A stretch of DNA of 13,998 nucleotides, taken from the NCBI GenBank assembly GCA_003649845.1, contig QMTB01000021.1, forward strand, positions 1 through 13,998. Direction: 5' to 3'. The DNA comes from Thermoplasmata archaeon. Lineage in GTDB: Archaea > Thermoplasmatota > E2 > DHVEG-1. Each line of letters opens with the position of its first letter. The first letter of the stretch is position 1. Under the pieces are notes generated by a model, which saw nothing but the letters and a program-made list of their open reading frames with translations, was not told the DNA's origin and did not search any database. The translations under genes were made by a program, and so were the position numbers. This document shows positions 6,885-13,487 of this stretch, piece after piece.

Positions 6885-9761
6885 TTATTGTTTCAATATC
6901 TTATTTGCAAATACAATTGAACCATTCTTTGCTTGATTGATATCTGAACCACTAGGTGACCATGTAACTAACATAGAATCTCCCATTTCAACTCCTACGA
7001 TTATACCAATGTCATCTTTTAAAGCAGTAGAGATACCTCTTTCCAAATCTCTAGATACAACATCATAGTCATACCCATGTAAATTTACCTTCTCTGTTTT
7101 TGGATCAAATAGTTTTAACATCTCGTCTGGCTCTGGTAGCCAGTTATCTGATTTAGAAGCAACTTGTTTTGAAGGTGTTATAACCGCATATGCTTTAAAT
7201 GGATAATTGCTGCTTAAAGCTTCAAAAGTACCTTCAACCTTCTCTTTTTTTATTCCACCATATTTTCTTATAGTCCATATAGCTGTTTTTATCCAAGCAG
7301 CGACTAGTATGAGTATTACTAGTATGAATAAAGCCCTTGTTAACCATATACCTACTGGTATAGATTGATATTGTGCTATGGTATAGAAACCTGATATTCC
7401 TTGATGATATCGAATGGTGTTTCCTATAAGTTGATATCTAATTTCTTTACCATTTTCATCTATAACATGTAACCAGCTTCTAGTTTTCTTCCAGTTACTG
7501 GGTAGATTGATAATAAAAGTTGCAGGTGAAGAAGCTTGTGTAAATATTTTATCCTCTCTAACGATTATTTTAGCTATAAATGATGTATTTTCTTTAAATG
7601 TACCAATTACATCGCTGAAAACAGGTTTAGGGTTATCTGAACCCCATATAGTAGTATCATATGGTGGATCATGGGGATAGTAAGAGGAAATCCTATAGTC
7701 TCCAATCTCATAGGATATACTTTCTAATTCCTCACTATGTGGTATATTTAGATATTCAAGGATTATATGTGTAAATATATGTGCAGATCTATTACCTTGA
7801 TAATGCTCTAAATCAGGTGGAAGCTCCCCTACATATACATCTGGATATAATGTTATAACCTGTGATCCAGAATCTAGGTGATGCACAGTGAGAGCAGGGA
7901 AACCATAGTCATTTTGAATTAACACATCTACATTGTCTTCATCTGGAACATAGTTATTCCAATGCCATTTAGCTACACCTGAAAATGTTTTATCATATAA
8001 ATCACTTTGATTCCATGTGATTTCAAATGTATAAGTTGTACCATCATTACCCCATAGATTCCAGATATTTGATGGACCAGGACCGCCATCTATATATCCA
8101 GATAGTTTCCTAGATTGAAACTCACTATATTTCTGATAAGAGGCATTTCTCTCAAACATACCTATGACAGGTAGCATAACAAGGTTATGTGAGGGATATT
8201 TCTTTACGAAATCTTCTAATTTAGCAAGATTAGAATAAGTGAAGGATCCAAAACTATAGATTCTAGATATAACAAATATTGTAGTATACCTCGATAAAAG
8301 CTGATCTTCTAGTTGCTTCTCACCTATTATACATGGCTGTATATCCATGCGGTATAGTTCATCAAATAGATTTATGAATTCTTCATTCCAAATTATAGGA
8401 GCATATATTGCATCCTTTGTTAATAGTATACCAACATGAGTATCCCATGTTCTGATAGCTAGCTGAGATTTTATCTCATCAAGTAGTTCATTTGTCTCAG
8501 AGAAAACAGTGTAAGCCTTCTTTGGACTACCATATACATCTATGAGACCATAATCTGGTGCCTTAAGATATCTTTGATCATCTAGCGAGAAATAGCATGT
8601 ACCCATAATTCTAGTATTTGAAGCGAAAAATAACAACTTAGATCTTATCATATCTGCCTTGTCTTCTTCTGTTTTTGCAAATTGGTCATAATCAAAATAA
8701 GCTGTCTGTACACCCCACTCGGAGATTAAAACCGGTTTATTATTTAAATCCGCTGCAGTTGTCGCTAATAGTAGAGATTTACCATCGGTTTTATAACATT
8801 TTAAGCTAGGAAAATCAAGACCCCATTCTATAAGTTTATCATATGGAACTCCAGGTATTTCATCGTTAAAGGAACCTGTAACGAAGAGATTCGAATAGAT
8901 AGATCTCACTGTAGCAGCGATCTCTCTAACCCATATTCCAAAGTATACCGCGGGGAATTCTAGGAAAACCGACCGCCATGGATCGCCACAGCCTATTACG
9001 CCGGCATTTGGATATATCGCATTATTCTCTACATCAGCCCAGTTTGTAAACCATAAACCTAATTCTCTATTTAAAGCAGTTAAGTTACCATTATATTTCA
9101 TATACAACCAATTTCTAAATTCATTACGTCCACTTGGTGTATTCCAATATCCATTGTAGTATTTACCATCTTCAATATATTCTCCTAGATTTACATCTTC
9201 AAATATCTCACAAGCCCATATATTTGAATATCTAGTTAAAGGAGCGAGGAAGTCTTGGACAAACTGTTTACTATGAACTATAACAGATGGATTAGACCAA
9301 TCTACACCAATAGAATTGCCATGGAAATCCATCCCACTTGGTACAGATGAAGAATATTCATATGGTTTAAAACATATGATAAACTGCAGTTGCGGATAGT
9401 ATTTATCAGCTATATCTAATATACGTTGAGTTAACTCTTTATTATTCCATGTTTTTAATCTAACTACATTACAATGAGCATCTAAAATTAATCTTAAATC
9501 ATGATCTATATCAGTTAGTTCAGTATGTCCAGATTCAATTGGATCATATACTATACCTTTTATATAGGTAGGATTTCCTTTGATATCCATTAGAAGATAT
9601 CTATCCTCATATTTGGAGAGTTTTATATTAAAAGGGGAAGAGGATAAAACTGTATTAGAAGAGAGAAGGATGAATAAAAATAGGATAAAGATGCCTCTGT
9701 GTGGAATATAATGGATTATTATTTGTAAAGGTGAAACACATCTATCCTTCATATCTCTCAT
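6885..9761 (-). CDS. Membrane-anchored extracellular glycoside hydrolase (clan A, family not assigned)
   Basis: From the ATG at 9761 the product is 958 residues. A signal peptide lies at about 22-42. A TIM-barrel hydrolase domain covers about 55-440: it opens with IKGIVYDP and NVVRLKTW as in GH5/GH2/GH17-like enzymes, has a beta-4-type CEIFEDVN with E185 or E188 as candidate acid/base, and LISEWG with E348 as candidate nucleophile. A Rossmann-like domain (about 440-590) resembling the GH42 trimerisation domain and a beta-rich region follow. One membrane helix lies near 806-829, then RKYGGIKKEK, which places the last ~125 residues in the cytoplasm. The role is probably to trim, release or modify the polymer made by the synthase 14 nt downstream. 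The frame is open to a TTG at 9788, but TATA-like boxes overlap that site. ATG at 9752 is also possible; neither has a strong Shine-Dalgarno. Confidence 0.85.
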   Translation of the reverse strand: MRDMKDRCVSPLQIIIHYIPHRGIFILFLFILLSSNTVLSSSPFNIKLSKYEDRYLLMDIKGNPTYIKGIVYDPIESGHTELTDIDHDLRLILDAHCNVVRLKTWNNKELTQRILDIADKYYPQLQFIICFKPYEYSSSVPSGMDFHGNSIGVDWSNPSVIVHSKQFVQDFLAPLTRYSNIWACEIFEDVNLGEYIEDGKYYNGYWNTPSGRNEFRNWLYMKYNGNLTALNRELGLWFTNWADVENNAIYPNAGVIGCGDPWRSVFLEFPAVYFGIWVREIAATVRSIYSNLFVTGSFNDEIPGVPYDKLIEWGLDFPSLKCYKTDGKSLLLATTAADLNNKPVLISEWGVQTAYFDYDQFAKTEEDKADMIRSKLLFFASNTRIMGTCYFSLDDQRYLKAPDYGLIDVYGSPKKAYTVFSETNELLDEIKSQLAIRTWDTHVGILLTKDAIYAPIIWNEEFINLFDELYRMDIQPCIIGEKQLEDQLLSRYTTIFVISRIYSFGSFTYSNLAKLEDFVKKYPSHNLVMLPVIGMFERNASYQKYSEFQSRKLSGYIDGGPGPSNIWNLWGNDGTTYTFEITWNQSDLYDKTFSGVAKWHWNNYVPDEDNVDVLIQNDYGFPALTVHHLDSGSQVITLYPDVYVGELPPDLEHYQGNRSAHIFTHIILEYLNIPHSEELESISYEIGDYRISSYYPHDPPYDTTIWGSDNPKPVFSDVIGTFKENTSFIAKIIVREDKIFTQASSPATFIINLPSNWKKTRSWLHVIDENGKEIRYQLIGNTIRYHQGISGFYTIAQYQSIPVGIWLTRALFILVILILVAAWIKTAIWTIRKYGGIKKEKVEGTFEALSSNYPFKAYAVITPSKQVASKSDNWLPEPDEMLKLFDPKTEKVNLHGYDYDVVSRDLERGISTALKDDIGIIVGVEMGDSMLVTWSPSGSDINQAKNGSIVFANKILKQ

Positions 9762-9788
9762 CCCATCCAGAGTATCAGAGTAGTCCAA

Positions 9789-9815
9789 CTATATAATGTA
9801 TTTTTCTATAAGAAA
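9789..9815 (-). promoter_or_regulatory. Promoter of the hydrolase-synthase operon
   Basis: The minus strand holds CTTATAGAAA-like sequence near 9805-9812 and ATTATATAG at 9789-9797. Starts about 26 nt downstream would fall near 9782 or 9767, just ahead of the ATG codons at 9761 and 9752. Which box is used cannot be told from the sequence. From here to 10000 lies AT- and pyrimidine-rich DNA in which I see no gene. Confidence 0.4.
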
Positions 9816-10000
9816 CTAATTCTAATGTAGGATTCCTCATGGCACCATCCCAATCTATATCCCATCCTTATTTAGATACTTTAATAGTTGTTCTCTTTTT
9901 TAAATTTCTGTAGTATAAATGGTCTATCTCTTTTATAATAATTCCTCTTTCTCTATTCTACTTTTCAATTTAACTTGATGTTCTCGAAAATTTAGAAAAA

Positions 10001-10009
10001 TATTTTAAA
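10001..10009 (+). promoter_or_regulatory. TATA box of the 44-residue small ORF
   Basis: TATTTTAAA preceded by an A-run, centred near 10005. It predicts a start near 10030 and a leader of about 24 nt containing the GGGGGAG at 10040-10046. The spacing from box to Shine-Dalgarno to ATG is what an archaeal gene would show. Confidence 0.5.
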
Positions 10010-10053
10010 GGTTGGTCTTTTGGGGTGTTTGGAAATCCTGGGGGAGAAATAAG

Positions 10054-10188
10054 ATGGATATTATATGGCAATGGACGAATGGAAATAGGAAGATTTTTAC
10101 GAGAGATATTAAAGTTGCAGAGCAGGCGTTAAAAGAAGGTTTCTTTGTCATAGGTAAAAAAACCTCTACTAACATTATAAGATACTGA
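10054..10188 (+). CDS. Small hypothetical protein, 44 residues
   Basis: I do not recognise this family. The ORF starts at ATG 10054, has GGGGGAG with a 7-nt spacer, and has a TATA box at 10001-10009, so its expression signals are better than those of several certain genes here. The sequence starts MDIIWQWTNGNRKIFTRD and continues with an amphipathic helix-like stretch around VAEQALKEG and a strand-like FFVIGKK. This suggests a beta-hairpin, helix, strand fold with a basic surface. It is the only plausible gene in the 537 bases between the hydrolase operon and aIF2 beta and runs in the same direction as aIF2 beta. A nucleic-acid-binding or regulatory role would fit the charge but is a guess. 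It could be a chance ORF, though the signals argue against that. Confidence 0.6.
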   Translation: MDIIWQWTNGNRKIFTRDIKVAEQALKEGFFVIGKKTSTNIIRY

Positions 10189-10249
10189 AAAAAACTTTAG
10201 GATCTTACTTTCTAACATCCCTCCTTCCTCCTTCCCTTTATTTTTAATG

Positions 10250-10259
10250 TTATATAAAC
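10250..10259 (+). promoter_or_regulatory. TATA box of aIF2 beta
   Basis: TTATATAAAC, centred near 10254, is a good archaeal TATA box. It predicts a start near 10280 and a leader of about 19 nt before the ATG at 10299, with no Shine-Dalgarno in it. The stretch between 10189 and 10249 contains an A-run then a pyrimidine-rich tract that could end the small upstream transcript. Confidence 0.6.
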
Positions 10260-10298
10260 GGAAGGTTTTTAGATAACCTACTATATTTCCTATATCAA

Positions 10299-10922
10299 AT
10301 GGTTGAATTAGATTATAGTAAATTACTGAAGAGAGTACAGGAAAATATATCCTCAGAGATAGTCACAGAGGATAGATTTAAGATACCTACTGTAGAAGCA
10401 TTCTATGAGGGTAATACAACTGTTATAAGAAACTTTGATAAGATATCTGATGCAGTAAATAGAGAACCTGATCAGATACTTAAGTTTTTATTAAGTGGAC
10501 TTGGTACAGCTGGAGAGAGGGAAGGAGGACGTGTTATATTACAAGGGAAGATCCCTACTAAAAATATACAGGATAAACTATCTGATTATATAGATATATA
10601 TGTCATATGTTCTGAATGTGGTAGACCAGATACTCATCTAGTTAAACAGGGTAGAACATTACTTGTGAGATGCGATGCATGTGGTGCCATTAGACCTGTA
10701 AGATCTCGTAAAAGAAGAGTTGAGAAACCTTCTTCACTAGTTTTAAAAGAAGGATCAACATATGATATAACTATAAAGGATATAGGTAAAAAAGGCGATG
10801 GAGTAGCATATCTGGATAAATATATAATATATGTACCAGGAGCTGTAAAGGGTGCAACAGTTAAAGTAAAAATAGAGAAGATATCTGGTACAGTAGCTTT
10901 TGGGAGAATAGTTTCATCATAA
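10299..10922 (+). CDS. eif2b: Translation initiation factor aIF2 subunit beta with TRAM domain
   Basis: This 207-residue protein has three parts. Residues 1-95 are the aIF2 beta N-terminal helix and alpha/beta domain (YSKLLKRVQENI at the start, then IPTVEAFYEGNTTVIRNF). Residues 100-135 are the zinc ribbon, with C104-x2-C107 and C125-x2-C128. Residues about 148-205 are a TRAM domain, a small RNA-binding beta barrel, with the typical IKDIGKKGDGVAYLDKYIIYVPGA-type core (159-182). Classic aIF2 beta is about 140 residues, so the TRAM part is an addition known from some euryarchaeal lineages. It acts in the aIF2 heterotrimer, whose gamma subunit is encoded at the left end of this window. It has its own TATA promoter and no clear Shine-Dalgarno, so it may start from a short or unstructured leader. 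Confidence 0.95.
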   Translation: MVELDYSKLLKRVQENISSEIVTEDRFKIPTVEAFYEGNTTVIRNFDKISDAVNREPDQILKFLLSGLGTAGEREGGRVILQGKIPTKNIQDKLSDYIDIYVICSECGRPDTHLVKQGRTLLVRCDACGAIRPVRSRKRRVEKPSSLVLKEGSTYDITIKDIGKKGDGVAYLDKYIIYVPGAVKGATVKVKIEKISGTVAFGRIVSS

Positions 10923-10941
10923 ATATATTTTAATTGATAAA

Positions 10942-10954
10942 TTTTCTATTTTTT
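10942..10954 (+). terminator. T-rich terminator after aIF2 beta
   Basis: TTTTCTATTTTTT begins 20 nt after the aIF2 beta stop. Archaeal RNA polymerase ends at such T-tracts without needing a hairpin. From here to about 11080 the DNA is very AT-rich with several TATA-like strings and no recognisable gene. Confidence 0.5.
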
Positions 10955-11080
10955 GATTATAGTTGCGTTTAAAAATATTTTTCATTACTATATATACAAT
11001 AGTAGTATAATATATAGTTATAAGTACTATGGTTTATACTACATATGCTATAGCTATGCCATATATATAAAATCCACCTG

Positions 11081-11221
11081 ATGGAGAAATTACGAAAAAT
11101 ATTTAAACAGCATCATGCATTAGGCATTTGTTGTCAGACAAACGATGTCTTTTATCATCCAGAAGATATCTATATGATGATCAACGGGCAGCGCTATGAC
11201 ATCAAAAAGACAGAGGATTGA
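11081..11221 (+). CDS. Possible 46-residue small protein upstream of cdrS
   Basis: An ATG-initiated frame runs 46 codons and ends at TGA 11219-11221, 29 nt before the cdrS start. The protein begins MEKLRKIFKQ, contains a CC pair, and ends with an acidic/aromatic stretch (DVFYHPEDIYMM) and INGQRYDIKK. I know no family for it. In favour: it stays open across AT-rich DNA and it lies head-to-tail with the division genes. Against: no Shine-Dalgarno precedes the ATG, and a good TATA box (11099-11107) lies inside the frame, which would instead make most of this segment the 5' leader of cdrS. Confidence 0.35.
   Translation: MEKLRKIFKQHHALGICCQTNDVFYHPEDIYMMINGQRYDIKKTED
11099..11107 (+). promoter_or_regulatory. 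Candidate TATA box of the cdrS-ftsZ2 operon
   Basis: ATATTTAAA centred near 11103, preceded by GAAAA. It predicts a start near 11129 and an untranslated leader of about 120 nt before cdrS, long for an archaeon. A second TATA-like string, ATATATATAAAA at 11061-11072, lies upstream; a start from it would fall near 11092, also inside the possible 46-residue frame. Confidence 0.45.
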
Positions 11222-11250
11222 CATAAAAATGAGGATATGAGGAATAAAAG

Positions 11251-11478
11251 ATGCATACGGAAAGAATGACTATCAGACTCCCTTCACGGGATCTTCAATC
11301 CATTGATACCCTTATAAAAATGGGGGAGTATTCATCTAGATCTGAGGTTATCAGACATGCCGTTCGTGACTTTTTAAAACGGAGAATTGCAGAATTCCTT
11401 GAGACAGCAGAGAAATTAAAACAGTTTCAACAGTTCAATCAGGAACTTGAATCTATGGAAGAATATATGAAAAAATAA
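11251..11478 (+). CDS. cdrS: CdrS-like ribbon-helix-helix transcription regulator
   Basis: This 75-residue protein has the RHH/CopG fold. The DNA-contacting beta strand is ERMTIRLP (4-11), helix 1 spans about 13-23, and helix 2 starts at the conserved YSSRSEVIRHAVRDFL (27-42). A Gln/Glu-rich C-terminal helix (about 47-75) may extend the dimer. In haloarchaea a short RHH protein, CdrS, is encoded directly before ftsZ2 and controls cell-division genes. The same order and size here support the same role, although nothing in the sequence proves it. The ATG at 11251 has GAGG 8 nt upstream. Codon choice (CGG, CGT, GGG, GCC) is less AT-biased than in most genes of the window. A plain CopG antitoxin is unlikely because no toxin gene is adjacent. 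Confidence 0.85.
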   Translation: MHTERMTIRLPSRDLQSIDTLIKMGEYSSRSEVIRHAVRDFLKRRIAEFLETAEKLKQFQQFNQELESMEEYMKK

Positions 11479-11529
11479 TAACATCCTGAGGCTTCAGTCC
11501 TGGGAAGGATGGATGGGATGCACCCTTTG

Positions 11530-11555
11530 GAAGGACGCCTTCACAGGCGTCCTTC
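11530..11555 (+). promoter_or_regulatory. Perfect 11-bp hairpin between cdrS and ftsZ2
   Basis: GAAGGACGCCT, loop TCAC, AGGCGTCCTTC. It sits in the 102-nt spacer between the two genes, 12 nt before the ftsZ2 Shine-Dalgarno. No T-run follows, so it is not a bacterial-style terminator. Smaller potential stems precede it (CTGA-GGCT-TCAG near 11487-11498 and GGG-ATGCA-CCC near 11515-11525). The spacer is about 52% G+C against roughly one third for its surroundings. It may be a processing or stability element or control ftsZ2 translation. Confidence 0.7.
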
Positions 11556-11567
11556 AAACTACCAGAT

Positions 11568-11574
11568 GAGGAGG
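11568..11574 (+). promoter_or_regulatory. Shine-Dalgarno deciding the ftsZ2 start
   Basis: GAGGAGG lies 6 nt before the ATG at 11581. The frame is open back to ATG 11509, but that start lies before the hairpin, has no good Shine-Dalgarno, and would add 24 residues unlike any FtsZ N-terminus. Confidence 0.8.
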
Positions 11575-11580
11575 AATGAG

Positions 11581-12696
11581 ATGACCGGAAGTAAAAGTAT
11601 GAAGGCTTTTGTAGAAAACGCAATAGAACATAAAAAAGAGGAGGAAAAACGCCTTAGAAATATAAAGGATGATGATATGTTTGGTACTCCTCAGATCACC
11701 ATTGTAGGGTGTGGAGGAGCAGGTGGTAATACTATAACTAGGCTTAGTAAACTAGGTGTAAAAGGAGCGAAAACTATAGCTATTAACACAGATAAACAAG
11801 CTTTAGATCTAGTAGAGGCGGATGAGAAACTTCTCCTTGGAGAGAAGATAACTAGAGGTTTAGGAGCAGGAGGATTCCCAGAAGTAGCAGAGAGATGCGC
11901 TAGGGAATCAACAGAAGAGATAGAGGAATTATTAAGCGGCTCTGACCTTGTATTTATAACAGCAGGTATGGGTGGTGGAACAGGTACAGGAACTGCTCCG
12001 GTTGTAGCAGAGATTGCAAAGAAACTCAATGCTATAGTAACATGTATGGTTTCAACTCCTTTCAATGTAGAAAGAGCTAGATTAATAAAAGCTGATGAAG
12101 GACTTGATAGACTGAGGGTAGTAGCAGATAGTACAGTTGTTTTAGATAACAATAAACTACTAGAATTTGTGCCAAATCTACCTATAAATCAAGCATTTTC
12201 TGTGATGGATCAAATGATAGCAGAGACAGTTAAAGGATTATCAGAGACGATTACATTACCATCTTTGATAAACCTAGATTATGCAGATATGAAAGCTATT
12301 ATGAATCAGGGTGGTTTATCTGTTATGCTATGGGGAGAAGCAGACCAAGATGCAGGTGTTGAAGCGATTGTAAAAGAAGCTTTGAATCATCCTTTATTGA
12401 ATGTTGACTATAGAGGAGCAACTGGAGCTTTAATTCACATTACAGGTGGACCAAATATGAGTCTAAAGTATGTACAAGATGTGGCTCAAAAATTAACTGA
12501 GGATTTAGACTGCTATTCTAATGTGATATTAGGTGCACGTGTATTACCAGAGTTTGAAGGAAAATGCCGTGTGATGGCTATAATGACAGGTGTACAATCG
12601 CCAAATCTACTAGGACCGAATCCGAATCCATCCAAATTACAATCTAGACATATAGCACCAGCTACTCCTAAATATAACATAGATTTTGTACAATAA
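11581..12696 (+). CDS. ftsZ2: Cell division protein FtsZ, FtsZ2 type
   Basis: This is a 371-residue tubulin-like GTPase that polymerises into the division ring. After a charged N-terminal extension (about 1-35), the GTP-binding domain shows VGCGGAGGNT (42-51), the tubulin signature GGGTGTG (121-127), and FNVERARLIKADEGL (151-165). The T7 catalytic loop is NLDYADM (221-227), with D223 and D226 that complete the GTPase site of the next subunit. The C-terminal part ends in MTGVQSPNLLGPNPNP, like haloarchaeal FtsZ2 rather than FtsZ1, and the RHH gene upstream fits FtsZ2. The short tail after the core lacks a recognisable bacterial FtsA/ZipA peptide. The operon is cdrS-ftsZ2, possibly with the small frame at 11081. 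A T-tract at 12721-12736 ends it. Confidence 0.96.
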   Translation: MTGSKSMKAFVENAIEHKKEEEKRLRNIKDDDMFGTPQITIVGCGGAGGNTITRLSKLGVKGAKTIAINTDKQALDLVEADEKLLLGEKITRGLGAGGFPEVAERCARESTEEIEELLSGSDLVFITAGMGGGTGTGTAPVVAEIAKKLNAIVTCMVSTPFNVERARLIKADEGLDRLRVVADSTVVLDNNKLLEFVPNLPINQAFSVMDQMIAETVKGLSETITLPSLINLDYADMKAIMNQGGLSVMLWGEADQDAGVEAIVKEALNHPLLNVDYRGATGALIHITGGPNMSLKYVQDVAQKLTEDLDCYSNVILGARVLPEFEGKCRVMAIMTGVQSPNLLGPNPNPSKLQSRHIAPATPKYNIDFVQ

Positions 12697-12700
12697 ACTA

Positions 12701-12737
12701 ATAAAAAACCTCTACCCCCCTATTTTTTTATTTTTTG
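12701..12737. terminator. Bidirectional T-tract terminator between ftsZ2 and pyrH
   Basis: The two genes converge with only 31 bases between them. On the plus strand a C-run is followed by TATTTTTTTATTTTTT (12721-12736), which overlaps the last codons of pyrH. On the minus strand AGGTTTTTTATTAG (12711-12698) serves pyrH. Both fit archaeal T-tract termination. Confidence 0.6.
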
Positions 12738-13405
12738 AATAATATTTTTGTACCGTAGAAGGGTTTACCATCTATAGCTTTTTCTAGTTCTACAAGGTTT
12801 CTACCGTTTACTACAAAAGTTTTAATCCTATTTTCATATATAGTTTGAAGAGCTGGTCCATCTATAACAATATTTTTCCCAGCTTCATTCCAAGCAGTCC
12901 CATATTGATCTATTAGATTCTCAATATAAACATGTGATAGATGTTTTGCATCTTTATATACATTGGGATCTTTATCATATATTCCATCTACATTTGTAGC
13001 TATAATAAATCTAGATGCTTTGCTTTTAAATGCTAGTTCTGCCCCTACTTGATCTGTGCTATGTCCTGGAGTAGTTCCTCCCATTATGACAATAGGTTCA
13101 TCTAGGTTTATAGCTTCATCTGTAGATGTTGGTATGTCTCTATTTACATTGGATACCAAACTAGAGAAAAACCTTGCATTCACTCGAGTTATAGATATCC
13201 CTATCTCATCCAATAATTTTTCTTTGATACCTAATTCTCTACCAAGTTTAATGTATTCCCTAGCTATCTTTCCACCTCCTATCACTATATAGATCTTATA
13301 TTTATCACTTAATGCCTCTAGGAGTCTAGCTAATTTCTTCATAAAGCCTGGATCACTATGGGAGAATACTACAGATCCACCGAGAGATATAACTATTGCT
13401 TCCAT
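12728..13405 (-). CDS. pyrH: Uridylate (UMP) kinase, archaeal PyrH
   Basis: It phosphorylates UMP to UDP with ATP in pyrimidine nucleotide synthesis, in the cytoplasm. The amino-acid-kinase fold is plain: VISLGGS (5-11) at the start, VIGGGK (about 41-46) for phosphate binding, GGTTPGHSTDQVG (about 108-120) for UMP, and ATNVDGIYDKDP (about 132-143). From the ATG at 13405 it is 225 residues, the normal archaeal length. The frame is open to an ATG at 13468, but the extra 21 residues do not resemble the family, which begins right at the first strand (MEAIVISLGGS). A TATA-like box at 13431-13440 predicts a transcript starting almost on the ATG, so the mRNA is probably leaderless. No Shine-Dalgarno is seen. 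Confidence 0.95.
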   Translation of the reverse strand: MEAIVISLGGSVVFSHSDPGFMKKLARLLEALSDKYKIYIVIGGGKIAREYIKLGRELGIKEKLLDEIGISITRVNARFFSSLVSNVNRDIPTSTDEAINLDEPIVIMGGTTPGHSTDQVGAELAFKSKASRFIIATNVDGIYDKDPNVYKDAKHLSHVYIENLIDQYGTAWNEAGKNIVIDGPALQTIYENRIKTFVVNGRNLVELEKAIDGKPFYGTKILFKK

Positions 13406-13430
13406 CGCTAAAATATCTATAACCAGAGAA

Positions 13431-13440
13431 GTTTTATTAG
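13431..13440 (-). promoter_or_regulatory. TATA box of pyrH
   Basis: CTAATAAAAC on the minus strand is centred about 31 nt upstream of the pyrH ATG at 13405 and predicts a start at or within a few bases of it. This supports the shorter reading frame and a promoter separate from the upstream gene. Confidence 0.45.
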
Positions 13441-13487
13441 CGTTACCAAAAAGTAAATAGATGGGCATAGAGTTAGTAAAACCTCAG

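Noticed and set aside
9816..10000. Possible short minus-strand leader ORF upstream of the hydrolase (ATG near 9870)
   Set aside because: About 19 codons, no Shine-Dalgarno, and its position relative to the hydrolase promoter boxes is inconsistent.
11174..11221. ATGATGA as a C box of a possible C/D guide RNA before cdrS
   Set aside because: No CTGA D box at the right distance and no terminal stem; the string occurs inside the possible 46-residue frame by codon content.
11691..12152. Open frame of 153 codons on the minus strand inside ftsZ2
   Set aside because: It is a shadow of the strongly conserved ftsZ2 coding sequence, with no promoter or Shine-Dalgarno.
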